6,963 nucleotides of DNA. Source: Clostridiales bacterium UBA1701 (GTDB lineage: Bacteria; Bacillota; Clostridia; Oscillospirales; Oscillospiraceae). The stretch lies in the NCBI GenBank assembly GCA_002320035.1, contig DCJL01000015.1, positions 13,296 through 20,258 of the forward strand, in the 5' to 3' direction. A program made the position numbers and the translations under genes. Shown here in pieces: positions 1-5,870 of the stretch (its first letter is position 1; the number at the start of each line of letters is the position of its first letter). Under the pieces are notes generated by a model. It was not told the origin of the DNA. It worked only from the letters and a program-made list of their open reading frames with translations, and did no database searches.

Positions 1-24
1 GCAACCGGCTTTCTCGACAGACTG

Positions 25-46
25 AGCCGAAGCGCTTCGGCTTTTT
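25..46 (+). terminator. Intrinsic terminator of an upstream gene outside the window
   Basis: A GC-rich inverted repeat (AGCCGAA / TTCGGCT, 7 bp around GCGC) runs directly into a five-T tract, the standard form of a plus-strand Rho-independent terminator. It probably ends a transcript that enters from the left. Read on the minus strand it has no T tract afterwards, so it is a poor terminator for the acetyltransferase gene, which converges on it. Bases 1-24 show no gene that can be called. Confidence 0.8.
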
Positions 47-71
47 CATTATTCGGAACTGGCGTTGCTCT

Positions 72-644
72 TCAGATATCGCGGGCCTGGGGAAAGGGGA
101 GAACGGGGGCGGGATTTTCTGTATGCGGGCCGATCAGTTTTTCCATCCAGACCATGCTGTACCAGCGGCCGAACTTGAAACCGCAGTAATAAAACCGGCC
201 CACTGGCTGAAAGCCCAGCTTTTCGTGAAAGACGGTGCTGTCTTGGCCCAGATACGCATCCTCCGCCTCGGGAGAGGCAATGCAGGCGTACATGTTCAAA
301 ATGCCCTGCCGCCGCAGCTCATTTTCCAAAGCAGTATAGAGCGCCCGGCCGATCCCTTGTCTGTTCAGGCCGGAGCGCACATATATGGAGGTCTCAACAG
401 AACGGGAATAGGCCTCCCGGGCCTTAAATACCCCGGCGTAGGCATAGCCCAGAATTTCCCCGTCATGCTCGGCCAGCAAATAGGAATATTTTTCCAGCGT
501 TCTCTCGATCCTGCCTCGAAATTCCTCAACAGAAGGCACCGCACATTCAAAGGAGACTGCGGTGCGCTCCACATAGGGCCGGTAGATCTTCAGCAGCGCC
601 TCCGCGTCCTCTGGCCTTGCAATACGGATCTCAAAATTATCCAT
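72..644 (-). CDS. GNAT N-acetyltransferase, phosphinothricin acetyltransferase-like
   Basis: This 190-residue protein is probably a cytosolic acetyl-CoA-dependent N-acetyltransferase. Visible features are the N-terminal IRIARPEDAEALLKIY strand-helix, a GYAYAGVFKAREAYSRSVETSIYV block (about residues 66-89) that is typical of the Pat/Bar-like subgroup, the acetyl-CoA loop NRQGIGRALY (94-103) and a C-terminal FHEKLGF (139-145). Glu84 and His140 sit where catalytic residues are usually placed in Pat enzymes; that assignment is by family analogy. The length is close to the usual 165-185, with a short Pro-rich tail (about 172-190). The ATG start has an excellent AGGAGG site (653-658, minus strand) 8 bases upstream. 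The gene is monocistronic and divergent from the glycosyltransferase. The real substrate is unknown: many chromosomal members do not act on phosphinothricin, and other amino-acid-like amines or methionine sulfoximine are possible. Confidence 0.9.
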   Translation of the reverse strand: MDNFEIRIARPEDAEALLKIYRPYVERTAVSFECAVPSVEEFRGRIERTLEKYSYLLAEHDGEILGYAYAGVFKAREAYSRSVETSIYVRSGLNRQGIGRALYTALENELRRQGILNMYACIASPEAEDAYLGQDSTVFHEKLGFQPVGRFYYCGFKFGRWYSMVWMEKLIGPHTENPAPVLPFPQARDI

Positions 645-671
645 GGCGTTATCCTCCTGAGCATGATGCTT

Positions 672-700
672 ATATTAGCACAGCTTTTGGAAGAAAACAA
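672..700 (-). promoter_or_regulatory. Probable SigA-type promoter of the acetyltransferase gene
   Basis: On the minus strand a TTGTTT -35 (695-700) is separated by 17 bases from a TAATAT -10 (672-677). Transcription would start near 665, just upstream of the AGGAGG Shine-Dalgarno site at 653-658. The spacing is ideal and the hexamers are moderate matches. Confidence 0.55.
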
Positions 701-724
701 CGGCCCCAAAAAAAGAATCCGCCC

Positions 725-752
725 TTGAAAAAGTCAACGGCTGGACTATAAT
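725..752 (+). promoter_or_regulatory. SigA-type promoter of the glycosyltransferase gene
   Basis: A TTGAAA -35 (725-730), a 16-base spacer and a perfect TATAAT -10 (747-752) lie 30 bases upstream of the glycosyltransferase ATG. It is back to back with the acetyltransferase promoter, with only 24 bases between the two -35 hexamers, so a regulator bound here could affect both. Confidence 0.75.
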
Positions 753-781
753 GAAGGCAGAAACAACAGGGGAGAGACTGC

Positions 782-2107
782 ATGAATAAACTAAATGTAT
801 GCCTTATAAACGACTCGTTTCCTCCCGCCATAGACGGAGTTGCAAACGCGGTTACAAATTACGCGGAGATCATTTCCCGGGAATACGGCTCCGCCAGCGT
901 TGTTACGCCGTACTATCCCGACGCGGACGACGCCAGGTTTGATTTCCCTGTGCTGCGCTATCCGAGCCTGGACATGACCCGCTTTGTAGGCTATCGGGCA
1001 GGACTGCCCTTTTCCCCGGAAATAATGGCAAAGCTGGAGGGCGGAAAGTTTGATATAATCCACAGCCATTGCCCGGTTACTGCCACCCTCCTGGCCCGTG
1101 CCCTGAGGGACAGGATCGATGCGCCGCTGGTGTTCACCTATCACACCAAGTTTGATATAGATATTGCCAAAGCCATGCGGGGCAAGCTTCTGCGGGAAGA
1201 GGCGGCGAAGCTTCTGGCAGAAAACATTTCCGCCTGCGACGAGGTTTGGACTGTGAGCCGTGGCGCGGGGGAGAACCTGCGAAAGCTGGGATACCAAGGA
1301 GAATATTGCGTCATGCCCAACGGTGTGGACTTTCCCAGGGGCAGGGTCTCCGAGAAGCTTATACAGGAGATAACCGGGGACTGCGACCTGCCAGGGGCGC
1401 TTCCGGTGTTTCTCTTCGTGGGCAGGATGATGTGGTACAAGGGCATAAAAATAATCCTGGACGCGTTGAAGCGCCTTATGGGCGCCGGACTTGACTTCCG
1501 CATGGTCTTTGTAGGCGGCGGCACGGACAGGGATGAGATCATGGCTTATTCCGCCTCTCTTGGCCTTGGCGACAGCGTGTTTTTCTTGCCGCCCATCCGG
1601 GACAGGGAGGCGATCCGGGCTTGGTACTGCCGGGCGGATCTGTTCCTGTTTCCCTCTACCTTTGACACAAACGGTCTGGTGGTCCGGGAGGCGGCGGCCT
1701 GCTCTTTGGCCAGCGTCCTTGTCCGGGGAAGCTGCGCGGCGGAGGATGTGACAGATGGGGAGACCGGCTTTCTCATAGAGGAAAACGCCGAGGCTATGGC
1801 CGCAAAGCTTCTGGAGCTCTGCGGGAAGCGCCCGGAAATGAGGCGGGTGGGCGTGCTTGCCTGCCGGAAACTCTACATGTCATGGGAGACGGCGGTGTGC
1901 CGGGCCTATGAGCGCTACGGCGCGGTGATCGACAATTATAAGCGGGGTTTGTACCCGCCTCACGGCGGCCTCTCCGACGCGCTTCTTCACAGCCTTGCCC
2001 AGGCTATGGATAATCTGGAGCGGGGCCGGCAATACCGGGAGCGCCTGCTTCGCGGAGTGCAGAGCGGCTGCGGCGAGCTGCGCCAGAGAATAGACCGCTT
2101 CCTTTGA
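782..2107 (+). CDS. GT4-family glycosyltransferase (GT-B fold)
   Basis: This 441-residue enzyme should transfer a sugar from a nucleotide donor, probably at the cytoplasmic face of the membrane. The N-terminal acceptor domain starts NVCLINDSFPPAIDGVANAV (residues 5-24), with HSH at 94-96 and FTYHTKFD at 118-125, resembling lipid-directed GT4 enzymes such as diacylglycerol glucosyltransferases. The C-terminal donor domain shows FVGRMMWYKG (212-221), FVGGGTDRDEI (243-253) and LFLFPSTFDTNGLVVREAAAC (287-307). The usual EX7E motif reads Asp295-X7-Glu303, so the first acid is Asp. Beyond the catalytic core (about 385-441) is an Arg-rich, probably helical tail that could contact membrane or partner. 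The ATG has AGGGGAG (768-774) 7 bases upstream and its own promoter. Glycolipid synthesis is inference; an extracellular-polysaccharide acceptor is also possible. It appears to be monocistronic. Confidence 0.9.
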   Translation: MNKLNVCLINDSFPPAIDGVANAVTNYAEIISREYGSASVVTPYYPDADDARFDFPVLRYPSLDMTRFVGYRAGLPFSPEIMAKLEGGKFDIIHSHCPVTATLLARALRDRIDAPLVFTYHTKFDIDIAKAMRGKLLREEAAKLLAENISACDEVWTVSRGAGENLRKLGYQGEYCVMPNGVDFPRGRVSEKLIQEITGDCDLPGALPVFLFVGRMMWYKGIKIILDALKRLMGAGLDFRMVFVGGGTDRDEIMAYSASLGLGDSVFFLPPIRDREAIRAWYCRADLFLFPSTFDTNGLVVREAAACSLASVLVRGSCAAEDVTDGETGFLIEENAEAMAAKLLELCGKRPEMRRVGVLACRKLYMSWETAVCRAYERYGAVIDNYKRGLYPPHGGLSDALLHSLAQAMDNLERGRQYRERLLRGVQSGCGELRQRIDRFL

Positions 2108-2134
2108 AATCACAGGGGAAAATCCCCTGTGATT
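2108..2134. terminator. Shared hairpin between convergent genes
   Basis: A perfect 11-bp inverted repeat (AATCACAGGGG / CCCCTGTGATT, loop 2119-2123) starts one base after the glycosyltransferase stop codon, and its last base is part of the spoIIID stop codon on the other strand. Neither side has a T tract, so it is a hairpin without the usual U run. A bidirectional terminator or 3'-end stabiliser role is inferred from its position between convergent genes. Confidence 0.65.
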
Positions 2135-2382
2135 CAATTGCCTTTGTATTTGCGCCGCGTGGCAAGGCCGCCGCGGATATGGCGTTCGGCCTTGTTTATA
2201 TCAAGAAGCTGCCGCACCTGCCTGTAAAGGGCTGGATTCAGCCGGGGCAGGCGCTCCGTAAGGTCCTTATGTACGGTGGATTTGGAGATGCCGAAGCGCG
2301 CTGCCGCCGAGCGGACGGTAGCTTTGTTTTCGATTATATACACTGCCAGATCACAGGCGCGCTCGTCAATATTTGTACGCAC
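2134..2382 (-). CDS. spoIIID: Sporulation transcriptional regulator SpoIIID
   Basis: This 82-residue DNA-binding protein is readily recognised as SpoIIID, a mother-cell regulator in the SigE stage of sporulation that represses and activates many SigE genes and supports the switch to SigK. The helix-turn-helix spans about residues 22-41 (TVRSAAARFGISKSTVHKDL), followed by the family signatures TERLPRLNP (42-50) and INKAERHIRGGLATRRKY (62-79). B. subtilis SpoIIID is slightly longer (93 residues). The GTG at 2380-2382 is chosen as start because it aligns with the family N-terminus (MxxxIxER) and has GGGGAG (2391-2396) 8 bases upstream; two GTG codons further upstream overlap or abut that site. 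An open frame continues far upstream, but that part is antisense to the neighbouring hydrolase. Leu73 stands where known members usually have Glu (RGGEAT). No mreB/mbl-like or spoIIQ-like neighbour is present. Confidence 0.95.
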   Translation of the reverse strand: MRTNIDERACDLAVYIIENKATVRSAAARFGISKSTVHKDLTERLPRLNPALYRQVRQLLDINKAERHIRGGLATRRKYKGN

Positions 2383-2410
2383 ATACACCACTCCCCATTC
2401 TCTCGTGCTT

Positions 2411-2418
2411 AATGTATA
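2411..2418 (-). promoter_or_regulatory. spoIIID: Tentative -10 element of spoIIID
   Basis: On the minus strand TATACATT lies 29 bases upstream of the spoIIID start and matches seven of eight positions of the SigE -10 consensus CATACANT. I could not find a convincing SigE -35 at the expected distance, so the sigma-factor assignment rests mainly on the known SigE dependence of spoIIID in Bacillus. A weak SigA -10 is the alternative. Confidence 0.25.
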
Positions 2419-2460
2419 TGAGTTCGGGGAAGAGGAAATGTATTCTAATTCAGAAAGCTG

Positions 2461-2494
2461 AAAAAAGCAAGCACCCAAAGCCTTGCCTTTTTTT
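2461..2494. terminator. Bidirectional terminator-like hairpin between spoIIID and the hydrolase
   Basis: GCAAG (2467-2471) can pair with CTTGC (2482-2486) around a 10-base loop. A run of six A (2461-2466) before it faces seven T (2488-2494) after it, with one unpaired C between. Either strand therefore gives a short stem followed by a T run. Nothing upstream obviously needs terminating, and the -35 box of the hydrolase promoter lies in the right arm, so it may be an insulator or a chance by-product of promoter sequence. Confidence 0.4.
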
Positions 2495-2510
2495 GTGCCG
2501 GGTGTATACT
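2483..2510 (+). promoter_or_regulatory. Probable SigA-type promoter of the metallohydrolase gene
   Basis: TTGCCT (2483-2488), a 16-base spacer and TATACT (2505-2510) form a reasonable promoter, with transcription starting near 2517. This places the furthest-upstream possible start codon of the hydrolase frame (the TTG at 2483) inside the -35 box and supports the GTG at 2534 as the true start. Confidence 0.6.
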
Positions 2511-2533
2511 GCTGGCAGAGAGGGGGTGGGGCT

Positions 2534-3247
2534 GTGCGGAAAAGCGTGGAGATAAAGGGGCGGCGGCTTGAATATGAGCTGACGCGGAAAAAGGTGAAAA
2601 ATATAAATATGCGCATCCGGCCCGACGGGAGCGTAGCTGTGTCCGCGCCGCCGGGAGAGCCGCTCCAGCACATCGAGGACTTTGTGGCTTCAAAGGCGGC
2701 GTTAATTCTTTCAGCCATCGCCGCGCTGGAAGAGCAGAGGAAGGTCCGATGGCCCGGGGCCCAGGAGGGAGAGCGTCTTTGTCTGCTGGGACAAACGCTG
2801 ACGCTGAGCCTGGAGCAGGGCGCGCCAAACCGGGCGGAGCAGCGGGGGATAGGGCTGGCGCTCATTCTGCGGGACACGGAAAACCCGGCCCTTCGGCAGC
2901 GGACGCTGGACGCGTTTCTCAGGGAGAGCTGCGCCCGGGCGGCAGCGGAGGTCTGCCGGAAGCTGTATCCGGCGTTCAGCCCCATGGGCGTGCCCTTTCC
3001 AGCGCTCAGGACCCGCCGCATGAAAAGCCGCTGGGGAAGCTGTATGCCCCGGGAAAAGACCATCACTTTCAATACCGCCCTGGTACTGACACCGCCGGAA
3101 TGCCTTGAATATGTGGCGGCCCATGAGCTGTGCCACTTTCTCCACCCGAACCATTCCGCGGATTTTTACCACAGCCTGAGCCATTGCATGCCCGACTGGG
3201 CGGAACGGAAAAAAACCCTGTCAAACTTCGCCGGACTTGTAAGATAA
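2534..3247 (+). CDS. YgjP/DUF45-family zinc metallohydrolase (M48-like)
   Basis: This 237-residue protein belongs to the YgjP-like family, often named M48 family metallopeptidase or UTP pyrophosphatase-like; its physiological reaction is unsettled. The N-terminal half has the typical LTRKKVKNINMRIRPDGSVAVSAP stretch (16-39). The C-terminal half carries RRMKSRWGSC (161-170), the FNTALVLTPPECLEYVAAHELCH block with zinc motif HExxH at 197-201, and HPNHSADFY (204-212), which supplies a further His ligand, probably His207. All expected catalytic elements are intact and the length is normal. The GTG start has an AGGGGG Shine-Dalgarno (2521-2526) 7 bases upstream and lies just downstream of a promoter. 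There is no signal peptide, so it is cytosolic. No clear terminator follows, so read-through into the EIIC gene is possible. The cellular role is not evident from context. Confidence 0.9.
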   Translation: MRKSVEIKGRRLEYELTRKKVKNINMRIRPDGSVAVSAPPGEPLQHIEDFVASKAALILSAIAALEEQRKVRWPGAQEGERLCLLGQTLTLSLEQGAPNRAEQRGIGLALILRDTENPALRQRTLDAFLRESCARAAAEVCRKLYPAFSPMGVPFPALRTRRMKSRWGSCMPREKTITFNTALVLTPPECLEYVAAHELCHFLHPNHSADFYHSLSHCMPDWAERKKTLSNFAGLVR

Positions 3248-3263
3248 TTCGTGCTTATGCACA

Positions 3264-3293
3264 TTGACAGTCGCGGCAGGGAGCCGTTATAAT
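3264..3293 (+). promoter_or_regulatory. Consensus SigA promoter of the EIIC gene
   Basis: A perfect TTGACA (3264-3269) and a perfect TATAAT (3288-3293) are separated by 18 bases. Transcription would start near 3300, leaving a leader of about 24 bases with GGGGG (3314-3318) as ribosome binding site. A small inverted repeat, GTGC-TTAT-GCAC (3251-3262), lies directly upstream of the -35 box and could be an operator half, although four base pairs is weak evidence. Confidence 0.88.
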
Positions 3294-3323
3294 GAACGTA
3301 CTACTTTTTGTTTGGGGGCAGTT

Positions 3324-4430
3324 ATGAATCGGTTTCGCGCATTTTTAGCCAGAAAAAACATTGTTTTTTCTGCAAAACGTTACTTTGTTGACGCAATGGG
3401 CGCTATGGCACAGGGGCTGTTCTGCACGCTGCTTGTGGGCACCATTCTCAACACCATCGGCACCCAGTTCAATATAGGCTTTCTCAAGGCCGTCGTTGTC
3501 ACTCTCGGCAGCGGTGAGGGCGCGCTGACTTATACTATCGGGGGTCTTGCCTCGGCCATGGTTGGCCCGGGCATGGCGGTGGCCATAGGCCACGCGCTTC
3601 AGTGCCCGCCCATGGTCCTGTTCTCGCTGATTCCCGTGGGCTTCGCTACCAACGCTTTGGGCGGCGCGGGCGGCCCTCTCGCCGTGTTCTTTGTGGCTCT
3701 GGTGGCCTCGGAGTTCGGCAAGGCCGTCAGCAAGGAGACGAAGGTTGACATCCTGGTGACGCCCATTGTCACCATCCTTGTGGGCGTGGGCTTTGCGGCG
3801 CTTATCGCGGCCCCTGTGGGCGCGGCGGCGGCCGCTTTCGGCAAGATGGTCATGTGGGCCACCGAGCTTCGTCCCTTCTTCATGGGAATTATCGTTTCCG
3901 TCGTGGTGGGCATTGTGCTGACCCTTCCCATATCCAGCGCGGCCATCTGTGCGGCGCTGGGGCTTGTGGGCCTGGCGGGCGGTGCGGCCGTGGCAGGCTG
4001 CTGCGCCCAGATGGTAGGTTTCGCGGTGATGAGCTTCCGGGAGAACCGCTGGGGCGGCCTGGTGGCGCAGGGCCTGGGCACCAGCATGCTCCAGATGGGC
4101 AACATCGTGAGAAATCCCCGGATCTGGATCCCGCCTACGCTGGCGGCGGCCGTGACCGGGCCAATCGCCACCTGCATTTTCCGCCTGCAGATGAACGGCG
4201 CTGCCATCTCCTCCGGCATGGGCACCTGCGGCCTTGTGGGTCAGATCGGGGTGTACTCCGGCTGGGTATCCGATATGGCCGCCGGGACCAAGGCGGGCAT
4301 CACCGGCATGGATTGGCTGGGCCTTGTGCTCATCTCCTTCGTGCTTCCCGCCCTGTTCACTTGGCTTTTTGCTCTCCCTCTGCGCAAGTGCGGCTGGATA
4401 AAGGACGGGGATCTGAAGCTGGATCTTTAA
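3324..4430 (+). CDS. PTS EIIC-type membrane protein (PTS_EIIC_2 family)
   Basis: This 368-residue polytopic inner-membrane protein resembles the stand-alone PTS IIC proteins of the PTS_EIIC_2 family common in Firmicutes. After a basic N-terminus come about ten hydrophobic segments rich in Gly and Ala. Recognisable stretches are YFVDAMGAMAQGLFCTLLVGTILNTIG (20-46), NALGGAGGPLAVFF (110-123), LPISSAAICAALGL (201-214) and GLGTSMLQMGNIVRNPRIWIPP (250-271). IIC domains form the sugar channel of phosphotransferase systems, but no EIIA, EIIB or sugar enzyme is nearby, so phosphorylation-coupled transport is unproven; a permease or sensor role is possible. The ATG at 3324 is chosen because the longer frame begins (TTG, 3264) inside the -35 hexamer, and GGGGG lies 5 bases before this ATG. 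The transcript ends at the terminator at 4442-4469. Confidence 0.87.
   Translation: MNRFRAFLARKNIVFSAKRYFVDAMGAMAQGLFCTLLVGTILNTIGTQFNIGFLKAVVVTLGSGEGALTYTIGGLASAMVGPGMAVAIGHALQCPPMVLFSLIPVGFATNALGGAGGPLAVFFVALVASEFGKAVSKETKVDILVTPIVTILVGVGFAALIAAPVGAAAAAFGKMVMWATELRPFFMGIIVSVVVGIVLTLPISSAAICAALGLVGLAGGAAVAGCCAQMVGFAVMSFRENRWGGLVAQGLGTSMLQMGNIVRNPRIWIPPTLAAAVTGPIATCIFRLQMNGAAISSGMGTCGLVGQIGVYSGWVSDMAAGTKAGITGMDWLGLVLISFVLPALFTWLFALPLRKCGWIKDGDLKLDL
3350..3372 (+). other. Hairpin within the first codons of the EIIC gene
   Basis: A perfect 10-bp inverted repeat (CAGAAAAAAC, ATT loop, GTTTTTTCTG) lies 26 bases after the start codon, covering codons 9-17. It is strikingly AT-rich inside a G+C-rich gene. 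A hairpin here could slow early translation or transcription, but this is inference from position only, and Lys/Phe codons contribute to it. Confidence 0.5.
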
Positions 4431-4441
4431 TCAAATCAATT

Positions 4442-4469
4442 CAAGGGTGCAAACGCACCCTTGTTTTTT
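4442..4469 (+). terminator. Intrinsic terminator after the EIIC gene
   Basis: CAAGGGTGC (4442-4450) pairs perfectly with GCACCCTTG (4455-4463) around an AAAC loop and is followed by six T (4464-4469), a textbook Rho-independent terminator. It begins 11 bases after the EIIC stop codon. The MATE ribosome binding site begins two bases after the U tract, so the hairpin also occupies the 5' leader of any transcript reading into the MATE gene. Confidence 0.92.
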
Positions 4470-4481
4470 CAGAGGCTTACA

Positions 4482-5846
4482 ATGACCGGAACGCATACAC
4501 AAATGAGAATGACCGAGGGGCCGATCGGCAGACAAATGATATACTTTGCCCTGCCCCTCTTTATAGGCAACCTTTTTCAGCAGCTTTATAACACTGCGGA
4601 CGCGCTTATCGTGGGCCGGCTGCTGGGGAACGAGGCGCTGGCCGCCGTCAGCGGCACGGGGACGCTTATTTTCCTCCTTGTGAGCCTCTTTGAGGGGGTT
4701 GCCGCCGGGGCAGGCGTGGTGATCTCCCGCTATTTCGGCTCCCGGGACACGGAGAAAATGCGCCTTGCCATACATACCAATGTGGCCTTTTCCCTGGCGG
4801 CGGGGCTTTTTCTGACTCTGGCCGGGACGACGCTCACCCCCGCCATACTAAGGCTCATGGGCACCCCGGCGGATGTGCTTCCCATGGCCTCGGAGTATAT
4901 CCGGGTGTATTTTGCAGGGAGCCTGGGCCTGGCTGTATACAACACCCTGAGGGGGATCATGCAGGCGGTGGGGGACAGCAGGAGCCCTCTTTATTACCTC
5001 GTCATATCCTCGCTTGTAAACGTGGCCCTTGACCTTGTGTTTGTGGGCTTTTTCAGGACCGGGGTCTGGGGAGCGGCTTTAGCCACTATTATTTCCCAGT
5101 TTATAAGCGTCGCGCTGTGCCTCGGCAAACTGCTGCGGGCGCCGGAGGAATTCCGGCTCCGTCTCCGAGAGATCGGCTTTGACAGGAAAATGCTGGGACT
5201 TATCATCAAGTACGGTCTGCCTTCGGGGCTGCAGAATTCCGTTATCGCCATCGCGAACGTTGTGGTCCAATCCAACATCAATGCTTTTGGCACCATGGCC
5301 GTGGCGGGCTGCGGGGCATACTCCAAGGTGGAGGGCTTTGCTTTTCTGCCCATATCCAGCTTTGCCATCGCGCTGACCACCTTTGTGGGCCAGAACCTGG
5401 GTGCCCAGGAGTTCTCGCGGGCGAAAGCCGGAGCAAAATTCGGCATCATATGCACGCTTATCGTCTCAGAGCTTATCGGCCTGGGCTTCTATCTCATAGC
5501 CCCCGCCCTTATCGGCGCCTTTACCGCGGAGCCGGAGGCGGTGGCTTTCGGGGTGGACAAGGCCAGAGTATGCTCCCTGTTTTATTTTCTTCTGGCCGCC
5601 AGCCACGCCCTCTCCGCCGTGCTTCGGGGGGCGGGAAAAGCGGTGATCCCCATGGCCGCGATGCTGAGCTTCTGGTGCGTGGTGCGGGTGGCTTTCCTGA
5701 AAATTTTTGTACCGGTTTTCCGCAGCATAGCGGTGGTCAACTGGGTGTACCCCCTGACCTGGCTTTTGAGCACCATTTTTCTCAGCATTTATTTCATAAA
5801 GGCCGACTGGCTGCACAGCTTTGAAAAAGAGGCCCGGAGCGTTTAG
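4482..5846 (+). CDS. MATE-family multidrug/cation antiporter
   Basis: This 454-residue inner-membrane protein is a MATE (MOP superfamily) exporter, expected to expel organic cations or other small molecules using a Na+ or H+ gradient. About twelve hydrophobic segments fall in two homologous halves. Signatures are LFQQLYNTADALIVGRLLGNEALAAVS (31-57), GDSRSPLYYLVISSLVNVALDLVF (164-187), YGLPSGLQNSVIAIANVVVQ (244-263) and FVGQNLGAQEFSRAK (301-315). The length is typical. The ATG at 4482 has a modest AGAGG (4471-4475) 6 bases upstream; the ATG at 4503, preceding the common family opening MTEGPI, is the alternative. A still earlier TTG (4461) lies in the terminator stem and is rejected. No promoter fits between the terminator and the ATG, so expression needs read-through or a promoter inside the EIIC gene. 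The PfkB gene follows 24 bases downstream, probably co-transcribed. Substrate unknown. Confidence 0.92.
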   Translation: MTGTHTQMRMTEGPIGRQMIYFALPLFIGNLFQQLYNTADALIVGRLLGNEALAAVSGTGTLIFLLVSLFEGVAAGAGVVISRYFGSRDTEKMRLAIHTNVAFSLAAGLFLTLAGTTLTPAILRLMGTPADVLPMASEYIRVYFAGSLGLAVYNTLRGIMQAVGDSRSPLYYLVISSLVNVALDLVFVGFFRTGVWGAALATIISQFISVALCLGKLLRAPEEFRLRLREIGFDRKMLGLIIKYGLPSGLQNSVIAIANVVVQSNINAFGTMAVAGCGAYSKVEGFAFLPISSFAIALTTFVGQNLGAQEFSRAKAGAKFGIICTLIVSELIGLGFYLIAPALIGAFTAEPEAVAFGVDKARVCSLFYFLLAASHALSAVLRGAGKAVIPMAAMLSFWCVVRVAFLKIFVPVFRSIAVVNWVYPLTWLLSTIFLSIYFIKADWLHSFEKEARSV

Positions 5847-5870
5847 CCCCGGAGGAAGAGAGGCGCAGAT

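Noticed and set aside
123..728. 201-residue plus-strand open frame at the left end
   Set aside because: It is antisense to the GNAT gene and runs through both divergent promoters, with no family resemblance.
2383..3072. Minus-strand upstream extension of the spoIIID frame to a 312-residue protein
   Set aside because: It is antisense to the well-supported metallohydrolase, has Ser/Arg/Pro-rich shadow composition, and spoIIID has its own GTG with a good Shine-Dalgarno site and family-matching N-terminus.
3251..3262. GTGC-TTAT-GCAC inverted repeat as an operator
   Set aside because: Four base pairs next to a promoter is too little to call a binding site. It is mentioned only within the promoter entry.
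3264..3323. Earlier TTG start for the EIIC protein
   Set aside because: The codon is part of the TTGACA -35 hexamer, upstream of the predicted transcription start.
4461..4481. Earlier TTG start for the MATE protein
   Set aside because: The TTG lies in the right arm and U tract of the terminator and has no Shine-Dalgarno site; the ATG at 4482 does.
3854..4591. 245-residue plus-strand open frame overlapping EIIC and MATE
   Set aside because: It is a frame-shadow of the EIIC gene with a Gly/Arg/His-rich composition, and it crosses the strong terminator at 4442-4469.
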